Shown piece by piece: positions 8,579-18,263 of a DNA stretch of 64,000 bases. Numbering within the stretch: position 1 is the stretch's first letter; every line of letters begins with the position of its first letter. A program made the position numbers and the translations under genes. The stretch comes from Prochlorococcus sp. AG-363-P06 (GTDB lineage: Bacteria > Cyanobacteriota > Cyanobacteriia > PCC-6307 > Cyanobiaceae). The DNA lies in the NCBI GenBank assembly GCA_003280025.1, contig QCGD01000006.1, positions 46,976-110,975 of the forward strand, written 5' to 3'. A model generated the notes under the pieces. That model saw only the letters and a program-made list of their open reading frames with translations. It made no database searches and was not told where the DNA came from.

Positions 8579-10048
8579 TTAGACCCGTATCCATGTTGTT
8601 ATTTCCTTAGATTGATCAATAAGTTCAATACCTTTTTCTTTTAAGGAATTTCTGATTTCATCAGCCTTCCCATAATTTTTTTCCTTTTTTGCTACTAATC
8701 TTTCATTAATAAGTGATAATATTTCCTCTTCTGTTATTTTGCTTTCTATTACTGAATGCTCTTTTTTTAGTCCAAGTACATCAGTCAATTCTTCAAGAGT
8801 CTTAAAATTCTCAAGTAGAAAAAATTTTTCATTTAGGTCTATTTCAAAACTTTCAACCCTTTGAAATTGGTTTAAAAAGTTTTTTAATGGTTTCGCTAAA
8901 TCATAAATAATTGCAATAGCTCCTGCTGTATTAAGGTCATTACCCAGAGCGTCAGAAAATTTAAGCTTTTTTTGAGATAATTCAAAACTTATTGTATCTT
9001 TATATTTTTCTTCGATAGATTCATTTTTATCAATTGACATAAAAGCCCCTTTTGTAATGTCCATAAAAGAAAGGGCTATATTAATATTTTTCCAAGCTTC
9101 TGAAGCACTTCTTAACGCTTCTTCAGTGAAATCAAGTGGTTTTCTATAATTAACAGTCATAACGAAATATCGCAAAGTCATTGGGCTTATGCCTGACTTT
9201 ATTAGTTCTCTAATAGTTTTAAAATTTTTTAGGGATTTACTCATTTTCTGACCATTTACATTGACCATCCCATTGTGTAACCAATAATTTGCTAGTTTTT
9301 TGCCATTCGCCGCTTCTGATTGGGCAATTTCATTTTCATGATGTGGGAAAATTAAATCAGAACCACCTAAATGGATATCAATAGTATCTCCTAATTCATC
9401 TTTAACCATCGCGGAACATTCAATATGCCATCCTGGCCTACCTTTACCCCATGGCGAATCAAAATATGGTTCATCATCTTTGGCTTTTTTCCATAGTGCA
9501 AAATCTTGAGGATTAAGTTTTTTAGTGTTTTCTTCAATAGCCATTCTTCCTTGCTGATTTATATTTTGTTCTTGTATGTTTTGATTACTTAGCTTTCCAT
9601 AATTTTTATTTTGAAAAACAGAATAATAAACATCTCCATCCCTAGAGTAAGCGTAACCTTTTTCTTCAAGTATTGATATAAAAGAGCAGATATTGCATAT
9701 ATGATTCGTTGCTCTTGGCATACTATCTGGACGCATGATTCCTAAATCATCCATATCTTTGTGGAATTCAATGATATTCTTCTCTGAAACTGCTTTCATT
9801 GAACTATTCTCTTCCTTCGCCCTATTTAAGATCTTGTCATCAATATCTGTAAAATTCTGAACATACTTCACTTTGAAATCACTATAAATTAAAAATCTTC
9901 TCAAGATATCCCAAGCTATATAACTTCTTGCATGACCAAGATGACATAAATCATAAACAGTTACTCCACAACAATAAATTTTTACTACATCATCAATAGG
10001 CTTAAAAACCTCAACTCTTTTGCTTAAAGTATTAAAAAGTTTGATCAT
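8579..10048 (-). CDS. cysS: Cysteinyl-tRNA synthetase
   Basis: This 489-residue class I aminoacyl-tRNA synthetase charges tRNA-Cys. The HIGH-type signature is HLGH at about residues 36-39, after the zinc-site cysteine in YCCGVTVYD. Other zinc ligands are in HIECSAM and PHHENE, and the KMSKS loop is GQKMSKSLKN. The C-terminal region is helical and ends with the DALR-type anticodon-binding part. It lies 24 bases after polA and is likely co-transcribed with it. Confidence 0.97.
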   Translation of the reverse strand: MIKLFNTLSKRVEVFKPIDDVVKIYCCGVTVYDLCHLGHARSYIAWDILRRFLIYSDFKVKYVQNFTDIDDKILNRAKEENSSMKAVSEKNIIEFHKDMDDLGIMRPDSMPRATNHICNICSFISILEEKGYAYSRDGDVYYSVFQNKNYGKLSNQNIQEQNINQQGRMAIEENTKKLNPQDFALWKKAKDDEPYFDSPWGKGRPGWHIECSAMVKDELGDTIDIHLGGSDLIFPHHENEIAQSEAANGKKLANYWLHNGMVNVNGQKMSKSLKNFKTIRELIKSGISPMTLRYFVMTVNYRKPLDFTEEALRSASEAWKNINIALSFMDITKGAFMSIDKNESIEEKYKDTISFELSQKKLKFSDALGNDLNTAGAIAIIYDLAKPLKNFLNQFQRVESFEIDLNEKFFLLENFKTLEELTDVLGLKKEHSVIESKITEEEILSLINERLVAKKEKNYGKADEIRNSLKEKGIELIDQSKEITTWIRV

Positions 10049-10072
10049 CTTAAAAAAAGTATTTCATAAGGT

Positions 10073-13003
10073 TTATTTTGTCTCCATCCAGTTGTCTCCA
10101 ATTCCAATATCAACTAAAAGAGGTACATTTAATTTTACACAATTTTCCATAGTCTTCTTTACTAATTTTGTCGTAACTTCTAAAGAATCCGGTTCAACTT
10201 CAAACAATAATTCATCGTGTACTTGTAAAAGCATTTTTGCTGGAACATTCATTTCTATGAATTTTTTATTTAGTTGAACCATTGCAATTTTAATGATGTC
10301 TGCACTTGAACCCTGTATTGGAGCATTAGCTGCGGCTCTTAATGACTGTGCTTCCATGCCAGCCCTTCTTGCGGATTTCAAGTCAATTTCATAAGGATCT
10401 TTCCCTATTAATCTTCCAAGTCCATTTTTATCAAATTTAAATTCTCTCTTTCTACCAAAAATTGTTTTTACATAACCTTTTGATAAGGCAAGCCTTTCTT
10501 GAAGTTCAAGAAATTTGAAAATTTTTGAATATCTTTCTTTGTATTTTATTAGGAATTCTTTTGCCTCTGAGGTACTTACTCCTGTAGATCGAGCAAACTT
10601 TTTTATCCCCATACCGTAGATCACTCCAAAATTTATTGTTTTGCCAACTCTCCTTTCGTCAGATGATATTTCTTCTTTCTCAAAAATTAATCTTGCAGTT
10701 AAAGAATGAATGTCATCATTTTTGTGAAATGCATTTATTAGTATTTCTTCATCCGCTAAGTGAGCGAGTATTCTTAATTCAATTTGAGAATAATCAGCTG
10801 ATAATAGTTTCCAATCTTTTTCTGGCAAGAATGCTTTTCTGATTCTCCTACTAAATTCAGTTCTAACTGGTATATTTTGAAGATTTGGATTGCTGCTGCT
10901 TAGTCTGCCAGTTGCTGTAGCAGCTTGATTAAAGTTTGTATGGACTCGTCCTGTCTTTTCGTTAATAAGATTTGGAAGTGCATCAATATAAGTACTAAGT
11001 AATTTGCTAAGAGTTCTATGTTTTATTAAATGTTGGATTATCTCATGTTCTTCGACTAATCTTTCAAGAACAACCGCATCTGTGCTCCATCCTGTTTTTG
11101 TTTTTCGTGATTTCTTTTTATCCAACTTTAATTTTTCAAACAAGATCTCACCTAGTTGTTTTGGTGAAGATAGATTAAATTTTTCTTCTGCCAATTCATA
11201 AACTTTACTTTCAATATCTTCTAAGGTACTTTTTAGTTCGCTTGAGAGTTTATTTAGATACGGGGTGTCGATGATTATGCCATTCATTTCCATTTGGGAC
11301 AATACAGGCTCTAAAGGTAGCTCGATTTCTTCGAATAATTTGATTAATTCATCTTTTTCCTTTGAAAATCTTTCTTTAAAAATTTTGACAATCTTATAAG
11401 TAAGAAATACGTCATAACCACAATAAATACTTGCTTCATCAATATCAACAAATGAAAAGTCTTTATTTTTTTTTACTGTTTCCTTAAAAGAAGGTGGCCT
11501 AAATCCAAACAATCTAAAACTAATTTCACTTAAACTATGCTTCTCCTGATTATTTATAAGGTAATCTGCTAACAAGGTGTCAAAGGTTACACCTTTTAGA
11601 TCAAGTCCATGAGTAAAAAAGATTTGTCTGTCAAATTTAGAATTTTGGAGTGCCTTTTCTTTTTTTGGATTTTCTATCCAAGTCCTTAGTTTTGATAAAA
11701 CATCTTCAATTGATAATTGATTGGCTGTTTCTTTATTTGTTTGATGACCAAGAGGTATATAAAATAAATCATCAGTTGCTTCTCCAAGACATAATCCTAT
11801 TCCAACAAGTTCCGCATCGATTGGATTTAAACTATTGGTCTCTGTATCTAAAGAAACTATCTCATTGGTTTTGTCTAATCTTTGAAGTAATTTATCAAGT
11901 AATTCAAAATCATTTACAACAGTTACTTTGATTTTAGGGATTTTACTTTGACTATTTTCTAATTCATTTTTTCTAGAGACTTTTGTTTCTTTCTCCTTCT
12001 TTTTACCTACATTATTTTTGTCAAAACCCCCTTTGCTAAAAGTTGAATTGAAAATATCAATTTGCCGAAGTAGTGTTGATAGTTCTAGTTTTTGCAGTGA
12101 TTCTGAAAGTGATTCTTTATTTATTTTATTTAATTCGTAACCATTATTTAATATTAGAGGGACTTCAGTATTTATTTTTGCTAGATCTCTAGAAAGATAG
12201 GCATTATACTTATCTTTTTTGAGCTTTTCTATAACTGAGCCTTTTATAAAACCTTTATATTTTTTATCATTATTTTGTTGAATCTTGTCAAAAGTTTTAT
12301 ATATGCCGTCAAGTGTATCGTTTTCTTTTAGTAGATTAATTGCTGTTTTTGGACCTACTCCCTTTATTCCTGGAATATTATCAGAACTATCTCCAGTTAA
12401 AGCTTTTAAATCAACAACTCTTTCGGGGGAAACACCTAATTTTTCTTTTACCCTATTTTCGTTAATTAAGGTTGGATTTCCACTTTTAGCATATGGACCA
12501 CCACCCATATAAAGAACATAAATATCTTTTTGATCATCAACTAATTGAAATAAATCCCGATCTCCTGAAAGAATATTTACGCACCACCCTTTGGAGGAGG
12601 CATCATTAGCAATTGTGCCTAAGATATCATCTGCTTCGTAACCAGGAGATTTGAAAATTGGTAAGTTAAGACTTTCTTTTAGGATGATTTCTAATTGTTC
12701 AAGATCTTGAAAAAAAACATCTGGGGCTACATCTCTATTAGCTTTATAATTTGGATCTAATTCATGTCTAAATGTAGGCTTTTCTGTATCAAAAGTAATA
12801 CAAACACCTTCTGGACTAATGTTTTTGCAATTGTCTAGAAGGCTTTTTAAGAATCCATAGGTTACGCTTGTTGGGAAACCTTCTTTTGTCGTTAGTCCTC
12901 CATCAATTCCTTTACTAAATGCATAGAAGCTTCTAAAAGCAAGTGAATGGCCATCAACTAACAGTAAAATTGGCTTTCTAGATTTTACAGATTCTAAACT
13001 CAT
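10073..13003 (-). CDS. polA: DNA polymerase I with both exonuclease domains
   Basis: This repair and Okazaki-fragment polymerase has three domains in order. The 5'-3' exonuclease begins with LLVDGHSLAFRSFYA and includes GDRDLFQLV. The 3'-5' exonuclease keeps its acidic residues: SLDTETNS, a later SKFDRQIF and YCGYDVF, so proofreading should be active. The polymerase domain has DYSQIELRILAH, the finger helix KTINFGVIYGM and QVHDELLFEV. I place the start at ATG 13003 (976 residues) because it forms an ATGA overlap with the upstream gene; a TTG at 13021 would add six residues. Confidence 0.96.
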   Translation of the reverse strand: MSLESVKSRKPILLLVDGHSLAFRSFYAFSKGIDGGLTTKEGFPTSVTYGFLKSLLDNCKNISPEGVCITFDTEKPTFRHELDPNYKANRDVAPDVFFQDLEQLEIILKESLNLPIFKSPGYEADDILGTIANDASSKGWCVNILSGDRDLFQLVDDQKDIYVLYMGGGPYAKSGNPTLINENRVKEKLGVSPERVVDLKALTGDSSDNIPGIKGVGPKTAINLLKENDTLDGIYKTFDKIQQNNDKKYKGFIKGSVIEKLKKDKYNAYLSRDLAKINTEVPLILNNGYELNKINKESLSESLQKLELSTLLRQIDIFNSTFSKGGFDKNNVGKKKEKETKVSRKNELENSQSKIPKIKVTVVNDFELLDKLLQRLDKTNEIVSLDTETNSLNPIDAELVGIGLCLGEATDDLFYIPLGHQTNKETANQLSIEDVLSKLRTWIENPKKEKALQNSKFDRQIFFTHGLDLKGVTFDTLLADYLINNQEKHSLSEISFRLFGFRPPSFKETVKKNKDFSFVDIDEASIYCGYDVFLTYKIVKIFKERFSKEKDELIKLFEEIELPLEPVLSQMEMNGIIIDTPYLNKLSSELKSTLEDIESKVYELAEEKFNLSSPKQLGEILFEKLKLDKKKSRKTKTGWSTDAVVLERLVEEHEIIQHLIKHRTLSKLLSTYIDALPNLINEKTGRVHTNFNQAATATGRLSSSNPNLQNIPVRTEFSRRIRKAFLPEKDWKLLSADYSQIELRILAHLADEEILINAFHKNDDIHSLTARLIFEKEEISSDERRVGKTINFGVIYGMGIKKFARSTGVSTSEAKEFLIKYKERYSKIFKFLELQERLALSKGYVKTIFGRKREFKFDKNGLGRLIGKDPYEIDLKSARRAGMEAQSLRAAANAPIQGSSADIIKIAMVQLNKKFIEMNVPAKMLLQVHDELLFEVEPDSLEVTTKLVKKTMENCVKLNVPLLVDIGIGDNWMETK

Positions 13004-14061
13004 TTTCTTTTCTTTGCCCAAGGTGGAATATCAATGAAGATTCGCTCTCCAGGTTCTAATCCATCAATTACTGAAGTTTTATTTCCGCTACTTATACCAA
13101 TTTCAATTTTTTCAAATTTCGGAGAATTATTTTTATCTACTTTCAAAATGCCTTTTTTACCTTTCTCAGTGACAATAGATACTGTTGGAACTAAAACTTT
13201 TTCTTCATTACCTTCCACTTTAAATTGGAGATCAGCAGTCATTCCTATTTTTATTTCTTCGGAAATGTCTTTAAAATTTAAAGTAACCTCAAATGAGGTT
13301 ACGTTATTATCTTTTACTGCTCTAGTTGCTATTTTTGTTACTATGGCACTGTATTTTTTTGAAGGATAGGCCTCAATTCTTACATTGGCTTCTTGACCTA
13401 TTTTTATTCTACCAATGTCACTTTCAGGAACTTTGGCAACAATTTCAAGACCTTCTGATAGTTCAAAAATAAAGTTTTTTGTTTGAGAGCCTGAATTTAA
13501 ATTTGTACTCGGTGAGACATAAGATCCTATTTCTGCATATTTCGCAGTTATCTTCCCTTTATAAGGAGCTCTAATTAAGTAGAAATTTTTTTCTGCTTTT
13601 GCATCATTAAGTTTTGCATTACTTATGTTGTAGTTATTTTTGTAGCTTTCATAATCCTCTCTACTTACAGCTCCCTCTTTATACAAGAATTCTCTTCTTA
13701 AAAATTCAGATCTTTGTTTCTCTAAATTTAATTCAAGTTCTTCAATTTTATATATAAAGTCTTCATCATTAAGAGAAGCTAAAACCTGATCTTTTTCGAC
13801 AAGATCTCCCTCTAATACATTTATTTCTTGGATTATCCCTTGTTTCCTGGGACCAATATTGCTTGTTCTAATTGCCTTGACTTCACCACTAGTATTAATT
13901 GAATCAGAAAGTATCCCCTTCTCAACAAGAACTACAAAATCAGAAATATCATTTGATTTGTTTTTCTTGAAAGAATTAGTTACAAAAATAAAAAATAAAG
14001 CAAAAGCAAGCAATATAATCCCACCTTTTAAATTTATATTTTTTTTAATCAAATCAAGCAT
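13000..14061 (-). CDS. HlyD/RND-type membrane fusion (periplasmic adaptor) protein
   Basis: This 353-residue protein has an N-terminal membrane anchor (ILLAFALFFIFVTNSF), then a biotinyl-lipoyl-like hairpin with a short coiled coil (about residues 90-150, rich in Glu and Lys), and beta-barrel segments such as IRAPYKGKITAKYAEIGSYV and GMTADLQFKVEG. These are the features of adaptor subunits of ABC or RND exporters. No exporter or outer-membrane gene is adjacent. It is the first gene of the minus-strand polA run, overlapping polA by four bases, and is divergent from ychF. Confidence 0.85.
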   Translation of the reverse strand: MLDLIKKNINLKGGIILLAFALFFIFVTNSFKKNKSNDISDFVVLVEKGILSDSINTSGEVKAIRTSNIGPRKQGIIQEINVLEGDLVEKDQVLASLNDEDFIYKIEELELNLEKQRSEFLRREFLYKEGAVSREDYESYKNNYNISNAKLNDAKAEKNFYLIRAPYKGKITAKYAEIGSYVSPSTNLNSGSQTKNFIFELSEGLEIVAKVPESDIGRIKIGQEANVRIEAYPSKKYSAIVTKIATRAVKDNNVTSFEVTLNFKDISEEIKIGMTADLQFKVEGNEEKVLVPTVSIVTEKGKKGILKVDKNNSPKFEKIEIGISSGNKTSVIDGLEPGERIFIDIPPWAKKRK

Positions 14062-14203
14062 TTTTTTTTAAACGGCAATAAAGGATATTTAGAAACTAAA
14101 TAAATAATCAAAACGATTATAAATAACTTATCCAAGATTGGTTAAGTAAACACTATATTACTAGAAGAAGTTTCTTTGATAATTTACTCATAAATTTTTT
14201 CAA

Positions 14204-15295
14204 ATGCTAAAAGCCGGTATTATTGGATTGCCAAATGTTGGGAAATCAACTTTATTTAATGCACTTGTCGAAAACGCTAAAGCCCAAGCGGCCAATTTTC
14301 CCTTTTGTACTATAGAACCTAATAAAGGAATAGTTTCAGTACCAGATCAAAGGTTGCAAGAGCTAGGTGATTTAAGTTCTAGCCAAAATATTATCCCAAC
14401 TAAAATTGAATTCGTAGATATCGCAGGTCTTGTAAAAGGAGCTAGTAAAGGAGAAGGTTTGGGGAACAAATTTTTATCAAATATTAGGGAGGTTGATGCA
14501 ATAGTTCATGTTGTGAGGTGCTTTGAAGATAGTGAAGTAATTCATGTTTCGGGGAAGGTAGATCCCTTGGATGACATTGACATAATTAATCTAGAATTAA
14601 ATTTAGCTGATTTAGCACAACTACAAAAAAGAAGAGAAAGAATTAAAAAACAGGTTAAAACTAGTAAAGAGGCAGCAAAAGAAGATACCTTACTAGAAAA
14701 CATAGAAGAAGAGCTACAGAAAGGACTTTCAGTTAGATCAATATCACTTAGCGAAGAAGAAAATTTAATAATTAAGCAATTAGGCTTCCTTACTGCAAAA
14801 CCAATTATTTACGCAACAAATTTGAATGAAAATGATTTAGCTGAAGGTAATGATTTCTCATCAAAAGTTCAGAGTTTTGCAAGCAATGAAAATACAGAAT
14901 GTATAAAAATATCAGCGCAAGTCGAATCTGAATTAATAGAGTTAGAACCAGAAGATAAAAAAGACTATCTAGTTGGCTTAGGAGTAGAGCAGGGTGGATT
15001 AAGTTCTTTAATTAGATCTACTTATAAATTACTTGGATTAAAAACTTATTTTACTACTGGAGAAAAAGAGACAAAGGCCTGGACTATAAAAGATGGAATG
15101 ACTGCACCTCAGGCAGCGGGTGTAATTCATACTGATTTTGAAAAAGGATTTATTAGAGCTCAGACTATTTCATATCAAGATTTAATAGATTCAGGTTCGA
15201 TTGCTAAAGCAAAAACCAAAGGATTACTCAGAAGCGAAGGTAAAGAATATGTCGTAAATGAGGGAGATGTTATGGAGTTTTTATTTAATGTATAG
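14204..15295 (+). CDS. ychF: Redox/translation-associated P-loop GTPase/ATPase YchF (Obg family)
   Basis: This 363-residue protein is the universally conserved YchF (Ola1/EngD), a ribosome-associated Obg-family NTPase that favours ATP. It has the P-loop GLPNVGKS at residues 8-15, the G3 motif DIAGLVKGASKGEGLGNKF, the altered G4 region ATNLNE that replaces NKxD, and a C-terminal TGS domain ending EYVVNEGDVMEFLFNV. Length and ends match the family. It is the last clearly core gene on this side of the variable zone. Confidence 0.96.
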   Translation: MLKAGIIGLPNVGKSTLFNALVENAKAQAANFPFCTIEPNKGIVSVPDQRLQELGDLSSSQNIIPTKIEFVDIAGLVKGASKGEGLGNKFLSNIREVDAIVHVVRCFEDSEVIHVSGKVDPLDDIDIINLELNLADLAQLQKRRERIKKQVKTSKEAAKEDTLLENIEEELQKGLSVRSISLSEEENLIIKQLGFLTAKPIIYATNLNENDLAEGNDFSSKVQSFASNENTECIKISAQVESELIELEPEDKKDYLVGLGVEQGGLSSLIRSTYKLLGLKTYFTTGEKETKAWTIKDGMTAPQAAGVIHTDFEKGFIRAQTISYQDLIDSGSIAKAKTKGLLRSEGKEYVVNEGDVMEFLFNV

Positions 15296-15373
15296 TTTCC
15301 CTTTTTAAGGCAATGGTACTAAACCCATCACCATAGCTATATTTCATTTGCGACAAATGATGAGGTATTGGGA

Positions 15374-15484
15374 TTATTTCGCAACTGTATTTTCAATATC
15401 CTCGAGTAAATGTTTAGTTGATTTACTAAACCCATTTGGTTTTAAATATTTTTGAGCGTCTCTAAATTGTTCAGCTACTCTCTT
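15374..15484 (-). pseudogene. Possible gene remnant between ychF and a small membrane ORF
   Basis: Reading the minus strand downward from 15484 gives a coding-like frame of about 36 codons containing VAEQFRDAQKYLKPNGF and ending with ENTVAK and a stop. It has no ATG, GTG or TTG, and stop codons lie just upstream, so it may be the surviving 3' end of a lost gene. It fills part of the 386-base gap after ychF; the rest of that gap shows nothing I recognise. The parent family is unknown, and the frame could be chance. Confidence 0.3.
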
Positions 15485-15681
15485 TTAAAAATTTGGATTA
15501 GTTGAGTTTTGAATAATTTAAAAATTCTGACTAAGTTTATAATCATATTTAAATGCCCACTTGAAATGTAATCAAAAATACAAGAAGCTAGAAATAGGAT
15601 ATTTTACTTACAAAAAAAATGTATGCTGAATGTAACTTGATTTTTTCAAATAAAGATTTTTTAAAATTATAAAAATTAAAA

Positions 15682-15972
15682 ATGTTAAACATATTCGTAA
15701 TTCTATTGTTAATTATTGTTTGTTTTATAATTTTATATTTTTATACAAAGCTATACCTAAGATCACCAAAAATAAAAACCAGTTTTAGAACTTTTAATCC
15801 TGATTTAAAAGAAGAACAATTTAACCCTGACATCAATACAAATAATTGGGATTTACATAAACTAAGACTAGATAAATTTAAAAGATCACAATATAAGGGA
15901 TTAACTTTTTTTAAAAGTTCCGAAGACAAAATTTACTATCTTTCCGAAAACGGAATTAAAGTTTATTGCTAA
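15682..15972 (+). CDS. Small membrane-anchored protein, unknown
   Basis: This 96-residue ORF has an N-terminal hydrophobic helix (IFVILLLIIVCFIILYFY) followed by a basic, soluble tail with many Lys and Asn residues. It would be a bitopic inner-membrane or thylakoid protein with its tail on one side. No enzyme motif is visible. It begins a set of three small plus-strand membrane ORFs with short gaps. I do not recognise a family. Confidence 0.5.
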   Translation: MLNIFVILLLIIVCFIILYFYTKLYLRSPKIKTSFRTFNPDLKEEQFNPDINTNNWDLHKLRLDKFKRSQYKGLTFFKSSEDKIYYLSENGIKVYC

Positions 15973-16025
15973 TATCTAAAATTAAATTTATAAATAGTAC
16001 AAGGAAATAGAAAATCATAAGAGTA

Positions 16026-16277
16026 ATGAAGTATTTATTTTTATTATCAGAAAAGTTCTACGTTTTGGTCTCATGGGAATGGAAAACCTTAAAAGAACTT
16101 AGAAGGAACAGAAGAAGGGATTTCTTCCTTAGAGGTTCTTTTGCTTTTTTTAGTGTATTGTCTATTTTGTTTTTAATCTTCTCACCCCCTATTTTGTTCG
16201 GAGTTCTATTAGGAGAAGGAATGAAATTTAGTATATTTTTTTTCTGGATATGGATTTTAAATTTGAAGTTTTTTTGA
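16026..16277 (+). CDS. Small membrane protein, unknown
   Basis: This 83-residue ORF has a very basic segment (ELRRNRRRDFFLRG) in the first half, followed by two hydrophobic stretches separated by a short GEGMK turn. The basic-then-hydrophobic layout fits a small membrane protein with the basic side in the cytoplasm. It lies 53 bases after the preceding membrane ORF. No family is recognised, and expression is unproven. Confidence 0.45.
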   Translation: MKYLFLLSEKFYVLVSWEWKTLKELRRNRRRDFFLRGSFAFFSVLSILFLIFSPPILFGVLLGEGMKFSIFFFWIWILNLKFF

Positions 16278-16335
16278 GAAAATAATTCTTTTTTCTAGGC
16301 TGATTTAGAATTAGGTATATAAAAATATTTATCTT

Positions 16336-16551
16336 ATGCCAAAAATATTTAAACAAAATAAATTTGCATTATTGGGAGCAAATCTATTACTAATATTAAT
16401 TTGGATAACTATATTTTCATTTTTAATAAATTCATTTCGAATAGAAAATGCTCCATTTTATATATATAAGATCCTATTCTTGATAAAATTTCTACCTCCT
16501 ATCTGGATTACTTGGTTTTTATGGATAAAGAGAGGTGGCTTTAAAAGGTGA
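16336..16551 (+). CDS. Small two-helix membrane protein, unknown
   Basis: This 71-residue ORF has two hydrophobic segments, FALLGANLLLILIWITIFSF and a later one starting IYKILFLIKFLPPIWI, and ends with a basic KRGGFKR tail. Its last 33 bases overlap the 3' end of the 51-residue gene on the minus strand. It is the third in a row of small membrane ORFs. No family is recognised. Confidence 0.4.
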   Translation: MPKIFKQNKFALLGANLLLILIWITIFSFLINSFRIENAPFYIYKILFLIKFLPPIWITWFLWIKRGGFKR

Positions 16552-16674
16552 CGATTTGATTGGCTTAATTACTACACCATTAAAAAATTCTGCTAATAGT
16601 TTTGACGGGTCTTGAACCGAAACTTTTCTATACTCTTTTGCAAGTTTCTTTTTGATTGGATTTAAGTTGGTCAT
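16519..16674 (-). CDS. 51-residue protein translationally coupled to the DUF1651 gene
   Basis: A 51-codon frame begins at ATG 16674 and ends with TAA at 16519. Its start codon overlaps the stop of the upstream DUF1651 gene as ATGA, which strongly suggests a two-gene unit. The product begins MTNLNPIKKKLAKEYRKVS, is basic, and continues with QDPSKLLAEFFNGVVIKP; it has no membrane segment. Function is unknown. Its 3' end overlaps the small membrane ORF on the plus strand. Confidence 0.6.
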   Translation of the reverse strand: MTNLNPIKKKLAKEYRKVSVQDPSKLLAEFFNGVVIKPIKSSPFKATSLYP

Positions 16675-16970
16675 GCTGATTCTTGAAATTGATTTGTTAC
16701 TTCAGTCCAACCTCCAGCAATTAGTTCGTTCCATCTTTCAAATGCAGAGTTGAGATCGTGAAGTCTTGTGTTTTTAAGTCCAGCGGGTTCTCCTAGATGA
16801 TTTGCATAGAAGAGATGGGTATAGACTTTGATGTTGTTCCGTGCAGATTTCTTGCACTTTTCAAACAATATTAAAAAGCTGCTTTGCGGGTTAAGTAACC
16901 AGCCATTTGGGGAATCAACACGACTGCCATAAGAAAAATTAGACCAAACATTGGCTCCTCCTAGAGTCAT
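16671..16970 (-). CDS. DUF1651-family small protein
   Basis: This 99-residue soluble protein fits the pattern I know for DUF1651, a small family of unknown function from marine picocyanobacteria. The visible features are PNGWLLNP at the start of the domain, SSFLILFEK, YANHLGEPAGLKNTRL, then AFERWNELIAGGW near the end. It is followed by a 51-residue gene with an ATGA overlap. A decayed second copy lies at 56004-56215 on the other strand. The family name is from memory of its sequence pattern; no function is known. Confidence 0.7.
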   Translation of the reverse strand: MTLGGANVWSNFSYGSRVDSPNGWLLNPQSSFLILFEKCKKSARNNIKVYTHLFYANHLGEPAGLKNTRLHDLNSAFERWNELIAGGWTEVTNQFQESA

Positions 16971-17058
16971 TTAATAAGTAATACGCTTGTACTATTATTT
17001 ATAGCGAAGTCTTATTCTTGCTGTCAATACCTAAAACTTTATTTCTGAAAAGATCAGG

Positions 17059-18204
17059 CTAATTCAATGTATATTGACTTAATATTTTCAATAATTTTTG
17101 ACATACATAATCAATATCTTCTTCCTCCAAACATAAAGCCGATGGTAAATTTAATCCTCTTGAGCTTAAAGATAATGCATTTAAATTTCTAAGTGATGCC
17201 TTTTTTGCTTCCTTAGAGTTTTTATATGCAGGTAAACTCGAAAGTGGATTAAAAAAAGGTCTAGTATTTATACCCTCTTGTGATAATTTGTAAATTAATT
17301 CTTTTTTATTTAGGTTTAGTTTGTCGGAAAAAATAATTGTAGTCATCCAAAAACTGTTTTTTGTGTTATTGGATTCATGATTTAAAACAATTAGTTCATT
17401 ATTACCTAACCTATCTTTATACCATTTATATATTTTTATTTTTTTTTCGACAAGTTCTTCTGCTCTTTCAATTTGACCTAAACCAAAAGCAGCTTGTAGA
17501 TGACTCATCTTATATTTAAAAGCAACTTCAGAATTCTCGAATAAAGTATCTCCTGGTATTCGTCCATGATCCCGAAGGAAAAGAATTCTTTCATATATTT
17601 TTTCGTCATCAGTAATTAACATCCCACCTTCTCCAGTGGTGATAGTTTTAGATCCATGGAAACTGAAAACACCTGTGTCCCCAAATTTACCTGCCATTTT
17701 TTGATTTTGTTCAGAACCGAATCCTTCAGCTGCATCCTCAAATATTTTTAGATTATACTTTGAAGCTATTTTGTTTATTTCACTATAATTTGGCATTGAT
17801 CCATAAAGATCAACTGGTATTATTGCTTTTGTTTTGGGAGTAATTAGTTTTTCAATTGAATCATGGCATATGCACCATGTATCTAGATTCACATCAGCAA
17901 ATACAGGTTGTGCTCCAACATATTTAAGTGGTGCGGCAGTAGCAATCCACGTAATATCTGGAATAATAACTTCATCTCCTTGATTGATATCAAATGCCTC
18001 AAGAGATAAATGAATTCCAGATGTGCAATGCGGTAGTGAAATTGAATATTTCGAGCCAACATATTTTGAGAATGCATTTTCAAATTTGTTATTCCAATAT
18101 GAACAGTTCTCATACCAGCCATTCGCTGCAGCTTCTTTAGTATAATTTATTTCCCTCTCGGTTACCCAAGGTCCTGCGATAGGAATATTTCTATTTTTCA
18201 TCAA
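17059..18204 (-). CDS. DegT/DnrJ/EryC1/StrS-family sugar aminotransferase
   Basis: This 381-residue PLP enzyme would transfer an amino group to a nucleotide-linked keto sugar. It has the family's FEDAAEGFGS segment (cofactor-binding Asp) and FSFHGSKTITTGEGGML, where the Lys is the likely Schiff-base residue. Near the end, GINTRPFFNPLSSLPAY is the usual substrate-loop pattern; this form is close to the perosamine-synthase-like branch. It is separated from the main island by core genes but clearly belongs to surface-sugar synthesis. It is divergent from the dioxygenase-like gene at 18264. Confidence 0.88.
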   Translation of the reverse strand: MMKNRNIPIAGPWVTEREINYTKEAAANGWYENCSYWNNKFENAFSKYVGSKYSISLPHCTSGIHLSLEAFDINQGDEVIIPDITWIATAAPLKYVGAQPVFADVNLDTWCICHDSIEKLITPKTKAIIPVDLYGSMPNYSEINKIASKYNLKIFEDAAEGFGSEQNQKMAGKFGDTGVFSFHGSKTITTGEGGMLITDDEKIYERILFLRDHGRIPGDTLFENSEVAFKYKMSHLQAAFGLGQIERAEELVEKKIKIYKWYKDRLGNNELIVLNHESNNTKNSFWMTTIIFSDKLNLNKKELIYKLSQEGINTRPFFNPLSSLPAYKNSKEAKKASLRNLNALSLSSRGLNLPSALCLEEEDIDYVCQKLLKILSQYTLN

Positions 18205-18263
18205 GATTTATCTAAGGTATAAATTAATTATTTTTAAATTTATGATATATTATATAAAATCTA

